Of a stretch of DNA of 64,000 nucleotides, positions 9,019 to 17,651 are shown in pieces. Location of the stretch: NCBI RefSeq assembly GCF_042652645.1, contig NZ_JBHSGU010000002.1:1612001-1676000 (forward strand), read 5' to 3'. The number at the start of each line of letters is the position of its first letter. The first letter of the stretch is position 1. A program made the translations under genes and the position numbers. Under the pieces are notes generated by a model, which searched no databases, had not been told where the DNA came from, and was given only the letters and a program-made list of their open reading frames with translations. The stretch is from Glaciecola siphonariae. Its GTDB lineage: Bacteria > Pseudomonadota > Gammaproteobacteria > Enterobacterales > Alteromonadaceae.

Positions 9019-9876
9019 TTATTGCAGGTGAGCATCAATCCAAGCAAAGGTGTCTTGCCAAATTAATCCCGCTTGTTTTTTAAAATATCCCATATGGTCA
9101 ATGCTCTTCATATTCTTTTGGCTCGGTTTTAGGTTTATGCGACTGACCTGTGCATTTTTATAGGCTTTAAAAAAAGCATCTCGGGAGGCCGGTTGCGCCC
9201 ATTTATCGTCAATGGCATTTGCGGCTACAAGTGGTTTATCAAAACCTGCAAACTGTTCATGCAAATGACGCATAGTAGGGTCATCAAAAAAGTAGTGTGG
9301 GTAGCTACACCACCGTTTCCACTGACGATATACATCAATAGGTAAGTCCTCTCCCATGCCTAGTTTGCTCCATGCTAAATATCCATGATGCTTAACAATT
9401 ACCGGGGCAATTACCTTCCACATTAAATTGACTTTAATGCGTTCAAGGGGCGGCATCCACCCACTCCACCCAGCACCTGTGCCAAATACATAAGCGCCCT
9501 CAATCAAGTGTGAGTTAGGCAATAAACCCACAGCATGTCCACCATATGAGTGCCCCACAATGTAAACTGGTAGACCATATTCACATGCTTTGGTGAGGCC
9601 AGCGGCTAAATCTTGCTGTGCCCAGTCGAGGTAATCCATTTTAAAATTTTTAAGGCTGGTCGCTTTAGATTGCCCTATTCCCCTGTAATCTAGCGTCAAT
9701 ACGTTAAATCCAGCCTGATTTGCTGCCTTGGCATAAGACTGATAAAAGCGCTGCGGGACACCCGTTGCCCCCGCTAGCAAAATCTGTGCTTTAGCATTTA
9801 CCGCACTATACTGCATGGCGCGTATTCGCGTATTGTCTTGCGTCATGAACTGCACGCTGGCAATGGATTCGGTCAT
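9019..9876 (-). CDS. Alpha/beta hydrolase, serine aminopeptidase S33-like
   Basis: Soluble alpha/beta hydrolase of about 285 residues. Visible motifs are LDYRGIGQS, the nucleophile elbow VGHSYGGHA and a C-terminal SIDHMGYF with the likely catalytic His. No signal peptide or membrane span is seen. The ATG at 9876 is chosen because AAAGGA stands 7 bases before it; a GTG at 9906 lies in frame further up. The gene diverges from a MerR-type regulator, and the space between holds a MerR-style promoter with a 20-base spacer reading into this gene. The hydrolase is therefore the likely target of that regulator. Substrate unknown. Confidence 0.85.
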   Translation of the reverse strand: MTESIASVQFMTQDNTRIRAMQYSAVNAKAQILLAGATGVPQRFYQSYAKAANQAGFNVLTLDYRGIGQSKATSLKNFKMDYLDWAQQDLAAGLTKACEYGLPVYIVGHSYGGHAVGLLPNSHLIEGAYVFGTGAGWSGWMPPLERIKVNLMWKVIAPVIVKHHGYLAWSKLGMGEDLPIDVYRQWKRWCSYPHYFFDDPTMRHLHEQFAGFDKPLVAANAIDDKWAQPASRDAFFKAYKNAQVSRINLKPSQKNMKSIDHMGYFKKQAGLIWQDTFAWIDAHLQ

Positions 9877-9911
9877 TGGCATTTCCTTTATTTGCATTTG
9901 GCCCACAACGA

Positions 9912-9943
9912 AGTATAAAGTATGGAGCTAAGTCCATAGTCAA
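9912..9943 (-). promoter_or_regulatory. MerR-type promoter and operator for the hydrolase gene
   Basis: On the minus strand a -35 TTGACT (9938-9943) and a -10 TATACT (9912-9917) are separated by 20 bases, the overlong spacer typical of MerR-controlled promoters. The spacer holds the perfect dyad TATGGA-N6-TCCATA (9921-9938). The MerR gene begins 39 bases away on the other strand. Confidence 0.8.
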
Positions 9944-9982
9944 GCTAAATTTATTCGTGTTTATGAAGGGGAATACCGAAGT

Positions 9983-10327
9983 ATGCGAGCACATGAGATA
10001 GCCGAGAGCGCAGGCGTAAGTAAAGACACCTTGCGTTATTATGAAAAAGTGGGGGTGATTAGCTCACCACCTCGGCAGGAAAATGGGTATCGGCGCTACA
10101 ATGCTGATCATCTTAAGCAGCTGAAATTCATTAAGTTTGCGCAATCTGCCGGGTTTCCTTTGGCGAGAATTAAAGAAGCCATTCCCTTTTTAAATAACCC
10201 GCAACCTAATTGCCCCAAACTCAAGGCCGCTATTGATGAGCAACTTGCCGCCATTGATGCCAAAATAGAAGAATTGAACAGCACAAAAGCCGTACTTTTG
10301 AAATGGATAGCCCACAACCATGATTAA
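9983..10327 (+). CDS. MerR-family transcriptional regulator
   Basis: A 114-residue regulator with the N-terminal winged helix-turn-helix of the family (HEIAESAGVSKDTLRYYEKVG, then the wing ENGYRRYN) and a C-terminal dimerisation helix (residues ~75-105). There is only one cysteine, in NCPK, so the usual multi-cysteine metal site is absent. The effector is more likely an organic or stress signal, but this is inference. It is divergent from an alpha/beta hydrolase gene with a classic MerR promoter between them. Its end overlaps the yjbQ start by 8 bases, suggesting translational coupling with that gene. Confidence 0.9.
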   Translation: MRAHEIAESAGVSKDTLRYYEKVGVISSPPRQENGYRRYNADHLKQLKFIKFAQSAGFPLARIKEAIPFLNNPQPNCPKLKAAIDEQLAAIDAKIEELNSTKAVLLKWIAHNHD

Positions 10328-10733
10328 ACAATATACCCTTACGCTACCGCCCTTCTCTCGCGGGTTTCACCTGATAACTGACTATGTAAAAAATGCGTGC
10401 GAAAACCTGCCAGAAAAAGGTCTACTCCATGTATTTATACAGCATACCTCTGCCTCACTCACCATTAATGAAAATGCAGACCCAAGCGTAAGACGTGATT
10501 TAGAGCGCCATACCAATGTGCTTGCTCCCGAAAATGCGGCATATTTTGAGCATACTTTTGAAGGCAGCGACGACATGCCAGCTCACATCAAGGCCTCTTT
10601 ATATGGCAGCAGCGTGACTGTGCCAATCACCAATGGACATTTTGCATTGGGCACGTGGCAAGGCATTTATTTAGGAGAACATAGAGATGAGGGCGGCAGG
10701 CGACGCCTTTGCCTGACCCTCATTGGGGAATAA
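10320..10733 (+). CDS. YjbQ-family protein (UPF0047)
   Basis: A 137-residue single-domain protein. The family pattern is clear: FIQHTSASLTINENADPSV near residues 38-57, then a His-containing segment and GTWQGIYLGEHRD near the C-terminus. YjbQ proteins are small metal-binding trimers; some show weak thiamine-phosphate synthase activity but the physiological role is unsettled. The gene overlaps the end of the MerR regulator by 8 bases and so is likely made from the same transcript. Whether it belongs functionally with the regulator and hydrolase is unclear. Confidence 0.9.
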   Translation: MIKQYTLTLPPFSRGFHLITDYVKNACENLPEKGLLHVFIQHTSASLTINENADPSVRRDLERHTNVLAPENAAYFEHTFEGSDDMPAHIKASLYGSSVTVPITNGHFALGTWQGIYLGEHRDEGGRRRLCLTLIGE

Positions 10734-10747
10734 ACTTGTACCAGCAA

Positions 10748-11281
10748 CTAGCCGCTAACGAGACCACTAAAGCTACTCATTAGTAATGCCTTAGCTTGCT
10801 GTCCTTGTGGAGTATCAAGATAGGCCTGTATTTGCGTGATGTAGCCCATGACCATGTCAGGGTCTAAACCTAAAGATTCAAACTGCTGAGCGAGCAACGC
10901 GGTGCCGCCTAATGATTCAGCCGCTTTGCTTAACATGCTTCCCATACCGCCCATACCTGCGCCTTGGCCGCCTAAATCTGGCACCTGATTAAGTAAGCTC
11001 TCGGTACCAGGAATTTGTTTTGCTATTGTTGCAAAATCATCAGCCGACAGATTATCTTTTGCATAAGAAAAAATGCTCGCCAACCCTCCAGTGGCCTGTT
11101 CTTCACTCACATTCAAATTGCTGGTTAAACTGCTCAATAGGCCGGTCATGCTAGGGCCCGATGTGATATCAGCTAAGTCAGTAGATTTAGCTTTATCCAT
11201 TAAACCGCCCATCATATTTTGCTGAGCAAGCGCAGAGGTGCAAAAGCTTAGAGCAAGGACTAGAACAAAGAGTTTTTTCAT
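10748..11281 (-). CDS. DUF2780-family exported protein
   Basis: A 177-residue protein with a signal peptide (MKKLFVLVLALSFCTSALA, cut before QQN). The mature part has a Met/Gly-rich segment (GGQGAGMGGMGSMLSK) between two helical halves, as in the DUF2780 family, many of which are annotated as hypothetical VcgC/VcgE-type proteins. No catalytic motif is apparent. Convergent with yjbQ (14-base gap). No function can be assigned beyond a periplasmic location. Confidence 0.75.
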   Translation of the reverse strand: MKKLFVLVLALSFCTSALAQQNMMGGLMDKAKSTDLADITSGPSMTGLLSSLTSNLNVSEEQATGGLASIFSYAKDNLSADDFATIAKQIPGTESLLNQVPDLGGQGAGMGGMGSMLSKAAESLGGTALLAQQFESLGLDPDMVMGYITQIQAYLDTPQGQQAKALLMSSFSGLVSG

Positions 11282-11563
11282 GGCATTGACTTCCTTTTAT
11301 AGAGACTAAAACGCATATCATGCGCGCCTACATGCATTATTATTTTTCTCGCTAACCAATAGTTCATGCTTCCATTAGCTTAGCGAGCACAGCAAGTATA
11401 GGGTAAATCGACGGAAACAAAAAACAAAGCGTAGATAAAATAATCGAAAAACTAGCGTTTAGTACTTAAATCATCAAGAAAAAGTTGATTGTCAATATCT
11501 GGCGCTTCACATATAACTAACAAGCATAACATGTTCCACAAATATTCTATTGAGACATGCTGA

Positions 11564-12478
11564 ATGAGATTTTGCACACCAAAAAAGAATTCTCATATAG
11601 TAAGCATCTTTTTATGTTTATTATGCACGCTGGTTTTTGGCGTTAAAGGCTTGAACGCCAAAGCATTAAGCTCTCTAGAAGACGTGAGTATTTTCGTGGA
11701 CTACCCCGACTTTGTCGACACCGTTAACGGTAAAAGGAGCCCCACGGGTACCGTAGAGCAAACCAATATACTCTGGATTAAGGCTGCAAATTTAAACAGC
11801 CAAATTTCTTATCTACCATCGCGCCGCATTACGCGCAGGTTATCCTCTGCAGAGCCGGTATGCTCAATATTAAAAATTAAAACGCCTGCACGCGCCGAAA
11901 ATTACTTGTTTAGCTTACCCACCGACATATTTTTAGCACCCAAGCTTTATCAGCATAAAAATGCAGACACAATCCACAAAAAATATCTCAACGAATACGG
12001 CGAAATTCGTAACTTAGCAGATATGTTTAATGACCCTTCATTTAACTCTATTCTTACACTTCTTGACGGAAAATCGGTGGGGAAAGACCTAGATAAGCAA
12101 ATTGCGAACATTAATCAACGAAAACTAGAATATATAAATGCCAATCAGCAATACATATCGTACTTACAACTCCTAGCCACTCGAAGAGCAGACTTTGTAT
12201 TGGCATTTCCGTCAATAATTCAGGCTAACAGCTATTTGGCTAACAACACCCGCTCGTACTCTGTACAAAATATCGAAACACACGTAAGTGGTAGAGTGAT
12301 GTGCAACAAACACCCTCAAACCGAAGCGCTCATTGCCCATATCAACGAGCACTTAGTAAAAATATATGATGAGCAAGCATTTTTTGATGCGGCCACATTA
12401 GAACTGAATGAATCTGAACATGCACTAATACGCGACATTATAAACAACGTAATTAAAAAAGAGGCAGCCGCTTTGTAA
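11564..12478 (+). CDS. Exported protein resembling a periplasmic amino-acid-type binding protein
   Basis: A 304-residue protein with an N-terminal membrane or signal segment (SIFLCLLCTLVFGVKGLNAKA). The body resembles the TIGR02285-like group of ABC-type substrate-binding proteins found alone in marine gammaproteobacteria: YLPSRRITRRLSSAEPVC near residue 85, a central LLDGKSVGKDL and RRADFVLAFPS near 207. No permease or ATPase is nearby, so a sensory role is as likely as transport. It converges with the GGDEF/EAL gene, only 10 bases apart. Such proteins often sit near c-di-GMP enzymes, but a functional link here is inference. The upstream 280 bases contain no other gene. Confidence 0.6.
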   Translation: MRFCTPKKNSHIVSIFLCLLCTLVFGVKGLNAKALSSLEDVSIFVDYPDFVDTVNGKRSPTGTVEQTNILWIKAANLNSQISYLPSRRITRRLSSAEPVCSILKIKTPARAENYLFSLPTDIFLAPKLYQHKNADTIHKKYLNEYGEIRNLADMFNDPSFNSILTLLDGKSVGKDLDKQIANINQRKLEYINANQQYISYLQLLATRRADFVLAFPSIIQANSYLANNTRSYSVQNIETHVSGRVMCNKHPQTEALIAHINEHLVKIYDEQAFFDAATLELNESEHALIRDIINNVIKKEAAAL

Positions 12479-12488
12479 TGCTGGTGTA

Positions 12489-14624
12489 TCAAGCACGATA
12501 AAGCGAAATAAAATCATTGAGCGGTAGCGCTTTGCTACAAATAAATCCTTGCGCTTTGGCACATTTGTTGTTGACCAAATATGTCTTCTGAGAATGCGTC
12601 TCAACACCCTCGGCGATCACATCTAGCTTGAGCTTTTCAGCCATTGCGATCACCGCTCCAACAATCGCTTGGTCATCTTCATCCACGTCTACATCCGAAA
12701 TAAAAGAACGGTCTATTTTTAGCGTGTCTATGGGTAAGTGTTTTAGGTAGGCCAATGAGCTATAACCCGTTCCAAAATCATCGATTGAAACATTCACATT
12801 TGCAGCTTTTATGCTCGTCAAAAAGCTTTTTACCTTGTCGTAGTTGTGAATAAAAACACCTTCAGTAATTTCCAACTCCAAAGTATTTGTATCGACGTGA
12901 TTACGCGTAATTGCGGCAAGTATATGTTCAACTAAATTAATATCATGAATTTGTTTAGGCGAGAAATTTACTGAGACTGGAATAGAAATACCCGTTGCTT
13001 TGAGCGAGGCTATCATCTCGCAAGCTCGGTCAATTACCCATCGCCCGATCGTATTGATTAACCCGTTATCTTCAGCAATAGGGATAAACTCCTCAGGTGA
13101 TATAAATTCACCGTCGAGCTTCCACCTAATTAGCGCTTCAGCCTTAATAATTTGATCGGACGTCATATCGAAAACTGGCTGTAGGAAAAGTTCAAAATCA
13201 CCATCGCGTGCAGCTTTTCGTAGAGATGCCTCAAGAGCGACACGCCGCTGAGACACTTCTTTAAGCGCTTTGGAGTAAATCTGAATAGCGTTTCCGTGTT
13301 TGCGCTTTGCTTCGTTTAAAGCTAACTCAGTCGCGGTTAAAAGCTCCTCAGTATTGTTCGCATCTTTCGGATATTGAGCAATGCCAACATTGATACCTAA
13401 ATCACATCTAAAATTGTCGTCTGTAAATAAAGGGGTAATGCTGACGATATCAATAAGTCTTTGCGCCAAATCGCGACTTTTTTCAACGAAAAAGGATTCA
13501 GGGTGTGTCTGCTCTGCATCACTATGCCCTAACAATATCATGAACTCGTCAGCGCCGACTCGGGTAATAAAATCTTGAGGCGCCAGTGCACTTTGCAGTA
13601 TCTCACTTAATCGCTTTAAAACTTCATCCCCTCTTATATATCCAAAACTTTCATTTACTCGCTTAAAGTTAATGATATCGATACTGAGTGACGAAAAGCG
13701 CTCTGCCTGCTGAATTTTGCTGCCTAGCACTTGCATAAAATGCTGACGATTGGGCAAACCCGTAAGTGAATCACGTAAAAGCAAATCTTCATTGGTTTGC
13801 GTTAGATACTTTACACGTGTGATGTCACTTATGGTAATAATCCAATTAACCGGGTTTCCTTTGTCATCAAGCACCTCCTGAATATCAATTTTCAGCCACT
13901 TTTGGTGTTTTGGCGGCTGATGCCAGTAAAGCTCACCAGTAAAGCTTTGATGAATATTATGCAGGCTTGTTTTTTCAGGGTATTGCCTAGATAGCAATTC
14001 AAACAGTGTCTCAAACACTTGGTCTTTGTGTGTTTCTTCGTTTAGCTCAAATATTTTACATGCCGCAGGGTTTGTTTCTATGGCCACCTGATTTTGGTCA
14101 ATTATGATCACACCAACGTCAGCCATTTGTATGGCATTGTATAAGGGCAAAGAATTGTTATCTTTCATGTTGTTTAACAAGATGGAGCGTAGGCGTTCAT
14201 TTAGATAATCGTGACGCTCAATGATTTCATCATTTGAAATCAACATCTCTCTTGCAAGCTGAATTGTCTGACGCTGTTGCTGAAATTCACGCTGGATATT
14301 TTTAATGACCAAATACTGAGCATCTTCGGTACTGGCGGCAATGGCTTCTAAATAGAACTCTTTGTCTTGAAAGCTCTCAGTCCAAACACCGCTTTCGAGT
14401 TGCCCTATGCCATGCATATTCCAAAAATCTTGAGCATCTTGAAAAAAATCAGACAAAAAGAAAGATTGATCTTCTAATACAAAAAACACCTTGTCGTCTT
14501 TTACACCAAAAATGTTTTTAAACCAGCTGGCATTGTTTTGCTCAATCCGAAACACATTTAAGTGAGACCGTTTTAAAATAACGCAGTCAACTATGCCGAG
14601 GGCCTGTATTAAAGATAAATGCAT
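12489..14624 (-). CDS. PAS-GGDEF-EAL protein, probable c-di-GMP phosphodiesterase
   Basis: 711 residues with no membrane span. Order: an uncharacterised N-terminal sensor-like region (1-150), a PAS domain (~155-275), GGDEF (~283-450) and EAL (~460-705). The GGDEF signature is altered to GADEF (residues 357-361) and no RxxD inhibitory site is seen just before it, so cyclase activity is doubtful. The EAL domain keeps KAEALIRW, NFSPKQ, ELEITEG, DDFGTGYSSLAY and EGVE, so c-di-GMP hydrolysis is likely. The gene starts two bases after the stop of the small GTPase gene, the last member of a four-gene operon. The GTPase may control this enzyme's position or activity; that is inference from context. 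Confidence 0.92.
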   Translation of the reverse strand: MHLSLIQALGIVDCVILKRSHLNVFRIEQNNASWFKNIFGVKDDKVFFVLEDQSFFLSDFFQDAQDFWNMHGIGQLESGVWTESFQDKEFYLEAIAASTEDAQYLVIKNIQREFQQQRQTIQLAREMLISNDEIIERHDYLNERLRSILLNNMKDNNSLPLYNAIQMADVGVIIIDQNQVAIETNPAACKIFELNEETHKDQVFETLFELLSRQYPEKTSLHNIHQSFTGELYWHQPPKHQKWLKIDIQEVLDDKGNPVNWIITISDITRVKYLTQTNEDLLLRDSLTGLPNRQHFMQVLGSKIQQAERFSSLSIDIINFKRVNESFGYIRGDEVLKRLSEILQSALAPQDFITRVGADEFMILLGHSDAEQTHPESFFVEKSRDLAQRLIDIVSITPLFTDDNFRCDLGINVGIAQYPKDANNTEELLTATELALNEAKRKHGNAIQIYSKALKEVSQRRVALEASLRKAARDGDFELFLQPVFDMTSDQIIKAEALIRWKLDGEFISPEEFIPIAEDNGLINTIGRWVIDRACEMIASLKATGISIPVSVNFSPKQIHDINLVEHILAAITRNHVDTNTLELEITEGVFIHNYDKVKSFLTSIKAANVNVSIDDFGTGYSSLAYLKHLPIDTLKIDRSFISDVDVDEDDQAIVGAVIAMAEKLKLDVIAEGVETHSQKTYLVNNKCAKAQGFICSKALPLNDFISLYRA

Positions 14625-14626
14625 AT

Positions 14627-15118
14627 TTATACCGTTACCAATTCAGCGACACTTTCAAATACGTCTTCTACCGACTTACCTGTTTTTGCGCTAGTTAAAA
14701 AAAGTTTTTCAAATGATGTACTGTGCGTTTGTACGATACTATCGTCCCAGCTAATAGCAGGAGGTAAATCGGTTTTATTTATTACTAATACGGCAGGCGC
14801 TTGTGAATGCTCACGCGCCAAGGCATAGATTTCCATTAGCTCAGCTAAGGATGAAAAGCGCGTTTGGTCTACGACAAAAATAATGGCTTGAGCCCCGCGC
14901 AAATAACGCGGATTAAATCCACAGTATTTATCAATACCCTCTAGGTCCCAAAGAATTAGCTGCACTGGAGTAAAGCTGCTACTTACGAGCTTTTTGTCTA
15001 CTTTTACGCCAATTGACGTTAGGTATTTCTCTGAAAAAACACCGTCCACAAAACGTTTAATAAGGCTCGTTTTGCCAACACCGGTTGGCCCTAAGATACA
15101 CACTTTTTTTTGTAGCAT
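14627..15118 (-). CDS. Ras/Rab-like small GTPase
   Basis: About 163 residues, a bare GTPase domain. Motifs in order: P-loop GPTGVGKTS, a switch I region with YLTSIGVKV, DxxG as WDLEG, NKTD for guanine recognition and TSAK. The Gln that normally follows DxxG in Ras/Rab is not present (the sequence continues IDKY), as in several bacterial MglA-like GTPases that depend on partner proteins for hydrolysis. In-frame ATGs at 15139 and 15166 would overlap the previous gene; the ATG at 15118 gives a start typical of the family, but its AGGA stands 13 bases away, so the start is uncertain. Lies between the OmpA-domain gene and the GGDEF/EAL gene in one operon. Confidence 0.88.
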   Translation of the reverse strand: MLQKKVCILGPTGVGKTSLIKRFVDGVFSEKYLTSIGVKVDKKLVSSSFTPVQLILWDLEGIDKYCGFNPRYLRGAQAIIFVVDQTRFSSLAELMEIYALAREHSQAPAVLVINKTDLPPAISWDDSIVQTHSTSFEKLFLTSAKTGKSVEDVFESVAELVTV

Positions 15119-15125
15119 GAACGAT

Positions 15126-16910
15126 TTAATTTCCTGCATTGTTTGGTTGCGACGAGGTAACAACATTCAAAAATGCTTTACGTACGTCTGCGCCACTGTT
15201 ACTGGTTTTAATCGGCAAAACAGCGGTGGTTAAAATAGTATTTGCCGGCATGCCTAACTCAAGCAGTTTTGCTTCAACTGCCTGGGCTCGTCGCTCTGCC
15301 AGCGCAATATTTGCGGCATTCACGCCGGTATCATCGGTACTGCCAACAATCAATAACAGACTTTTTTCATTCAGGCTAGCTGAAAGCTCATTAATGCTGT
15401 TAAAGAGCGTCGCGATTAGTTCAATTTTAGCCGCTTGTGAAGCATCAACCTGAGAAGCATTTAGCGCAAAGTCTATTTTGATCAGTTCAACTTTAGATGC
15501 AAGTTGAGTTAAAGCCAAGCGTTTGCCCTCTCTTGTTTGCGCTTCGGTAAGTTCTGCTATGCTTATGTTACTTGTATCAAACTCAATACCGTACTTTGTT
15601 TTTATCTGTTCTAGAAGAAGTCTTAGTTGACTATATTGATTAGCATCAAGTGTGCCGCTCACAGCAGACGATGCCTCGTTATAACTAAGTTCAGGGAAAT
15701 TCTGTAGAATGAAGTCGATACTGCTGCGCACGTCATCCTGAAGCGTTGGGGCATAAGGGTAGCTAGTGACGGTGAGCCATTTTTTATCCACTTGGGCCAT
15801 TGCCAAATATTCGTCAAGACTAATCGCATTGTCGGCGCGTAAAAAAGCGAGTTCAATGTCATAAAGCCCTTGTTTATTTACATTGAGAGGCACGATCCCT
15901 TCGGCAATTGGTAGAGCGATGATACGCTTAACTGCTTGGTTGGTTTGCCAGTGACCGAATATGTACCATCCCATTGCAACAGCAAACAGAGTTAATACTA
16001 AAAAGGCGAATATCGGCCGTTTGTGCTTTTTACGGGGACTTCGCTCTTGTGCCAACAAACATTGCGATAGTTCCTCCGACGTTGCCATGAGCTCAGTGGC
16101 ATCACCATTATAAGCTTTTAGCTGAGGTGTATATGTCTTATGTATACCTTCCATGGTTTGTTGCAGATGAGCTTTTGCCTCAGGAGAGATATTGCCAGTC
16201 ACCGAAGCCACTAACATCACCAGAGGTCCTTGAAACAGATACAAGGTAGAATCATCCGTCTTAATTTCGTCAAGATATTGTTCTTTGTCGGAGTTGACCG
16301 AAAACGAATCGCTTACAAAATCGTTTATTGCCGTTAGCATTGCAGATATTAAGTCTGACCGCTGGTTTGCGCGCTCGTCGAGTGACACTGAGTTGATCAG
16401 TAATCCTGTTTCTTTGTGGATTAAAAGCACCTGCTCAACACGATATAAGTAAGTTTGGGATGCGGCATACTGCGCAAAAGTTAGTCCCGAGCGCCATGCT
16501 TTAAACCGCCATGAAAGCCCTTTAACTGACACGCTGTTTTCAATGATTTGATTTGTTTTTTCTAAGAATTCTCTAAGTGAGGCTGCAACAAACTTTCTGA
16601 CCAAGTCGCCAACTAATGGGAATATAAAACCCGTTAGCTCTTGTTTTTGATGCACGAAAGCACTTTTGACAGACCTATTGATGATCGGATTAAGTGCAGC
16701 ACTGATGCTTTTGTCTGTCTGCTCTCTGGTGCCTATAGCTTCGGATAAGACCTGACTAACTTCTGTCGAAAACTGCGCTTGCTGCTCTGTTTTATACTTC
16801 GAAATTGCAGGTTCTACAAGCAATTCACGAACACGAGCAAGGTCCTGTTCAGCCTGCAAGGTAACTGCATCCTGATTGCCCTTATTTTTCGCTTTGCGAT
16901 GCTCGTCCAT
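15126..16910 (-). CDS. Single-span membrane protein with cytoplasmic GTPase-platform-like region and periplasmic OmpA domain
   Basis: 594 residues. The first ~295 are predicted cytoplasmic: helical stretches, then a segment from about 155 to 260 (YRVEQVLLIHKETGLLINS ... LYLFQGPLVMLVASVTGN) that reads like a Roadblock/longin-type fold. A basic patch RKKHKRP precedes one membrane helix (299-320), which orients the N-terminus inside. The C-terminal part ends in an OmpA/MotB-like domain (~480-594) with LLLIVGSTDDTG and the helix ALAERRAQAVEAKLLELG, expected to bind peptidoglycan. A Ras-like GTPase follows directly. Roadblock proteins are known partners of MglA GTPases, so this protein may tie GTPase state to the cell wall. 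I recall related OmpA-family proteins with this N-terminal region in many proteobacteria. Confidence 0.75.
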   Translation of the reverse strand: MDEHRKAKNKGNQDAVTLQAEQDLARVRELLVEPAISKYKTEQQAQFSTEVSQVLSEAIGTREQTDKSISAALNPIINRSVKSAFVHQKQELTGFIFPLVGDLVRKFVAASLREFLEKTNQIIENSVSVKGLSWRFKAWRSGLTFAQYAASQTYLYRVEQVLLIHKETGLLINSVSLDERANQRSDLISAMLTAINDFVSDSFSVNSDKEQYLDEIKTDDSTLYLFQGPLVMLVASVTGNISPEAKAHLQQTMEGIHKTYTPQLKAYNGDATELMATSEELSQCLLAQERSPRKKHKRPIFAFLVLTLFAVAMGWYIFGHWQTNQAVKRIIALPIAEGIVPLNVNKQGLYDIELAFLRADNAISLDEYLAMAQVDKKWLTVTSYPYAPTLQDDVRSSIDFILQNFPELSYNEASSAVSGTLDANQYSQLRLLLEQIKTKYGIEFDTSNISIAELTEAQTREGKRLALTQLASKVELIKIDFALNASQVDASQAAKIELIATLFNSINELSASLNEKSLLLIVGSTDDTGVNAANIALAERRAQAVEAKLLELGMPANTILTTAVLPIKTSNSGADVRKAFLNVVTSSQPNNAGN

Positions 16911-16921
16911 GCTGGCTTAAA

Positions 16922-17455
16922 CTAGTCGTCTATTTCAAGATTAGTAGCAACGTTTGCTAATAGCTTTGCCAGTATCTTCCGGTCAGTTTTACTGCTAGCG
17001 AGGTTATTGTTCATAGCGTTTAATTGCTCAGAGAGGTCGTTGATTGCTGATTTCAATTGCGACTGTAAATCGTCAACTTCACTGTCGATGCGCTTGTGTA
17101 AAGCGAGTGAATCATCGCGACTGGCATTTTCTGCCATTTCTAGCTGGGCATTTAGTTGCTTAATATCAGCATCAAGGGCGGCAGCGTTGCTGTCATGCTG
17201 ACCGTCGATTTCATCCAGTTTATTCAACAGTGATGCGTGATTTTCGTTAATCGTCTCAAGCAAGGCAGCATGTCGCTCATCGGACTTTAATTGTAGTGAG
17301 TTGAGTTCGTCGCTCATACGCTTGTCTAACAACCGTATTTTTTGGTCAAGCTCTTGTTTTGCCTGACCAAACACAATAAGTCTAAGCTGCTCTATATCTG
17401 ACAATGCATCATTTGATGCGTCAGTTGCGGTATCTTCAGCTACAATCTTACCCAT
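16922..17455 (-). CDS. Coiled-coil protein at the head of the GTPase operon
   Basis: 177 residues, acidic, without signal peptide or membrane span. From about residue 35 to 160 the sequence is nearly continuous heptad-like coiled coil (ELDQKIRLLDKRMSDELNSL, then LDADIKQLNAQLEMAENA). The segment IEQLRLIVFGQAKQEL near residues 21-36 resembles a short module that I recall fused to the front of OmpA-domain proteins like the next gene. So this may be a split-off piece of that protein. Gap to the next gene is 11 bases. Function unknown; a scaffold or GTPase-regulating role is inference from operon context. Confidence 0.6.
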   Translation of the reverse strand: MGKIVAEDTATDASNDALSDIEQLRLIVFGQAKQELDQKIRLLDKRMSDELNSLQLKSDERHAALLETINENHASLLNKLDEIDGQHDSNAAALDADIKQLNAQLEMAENASRDDSLALHKRIDSEVDDLQSQLKSAINDLSEQLNAMNNNLASSKTDRKILAKLLANVATNLEIDD

Positions 17456-17651
17456 GCCTGTTTGTCCTTAATCTAGTGATTGACCCTTACTCGTTTGACT
17501 CTACACAAATTGAACGCTTTGAACAATTTTTAATGCTTACGATTATTCTAAGCAATATGTCGTTTTTAACTCACGTGATCTCGTGGCAAGAGCACCAGAC
17601 AATCTCAAAAGGACGTGTCAAATAAACACACCCAAGACACCACAGTTTTAT

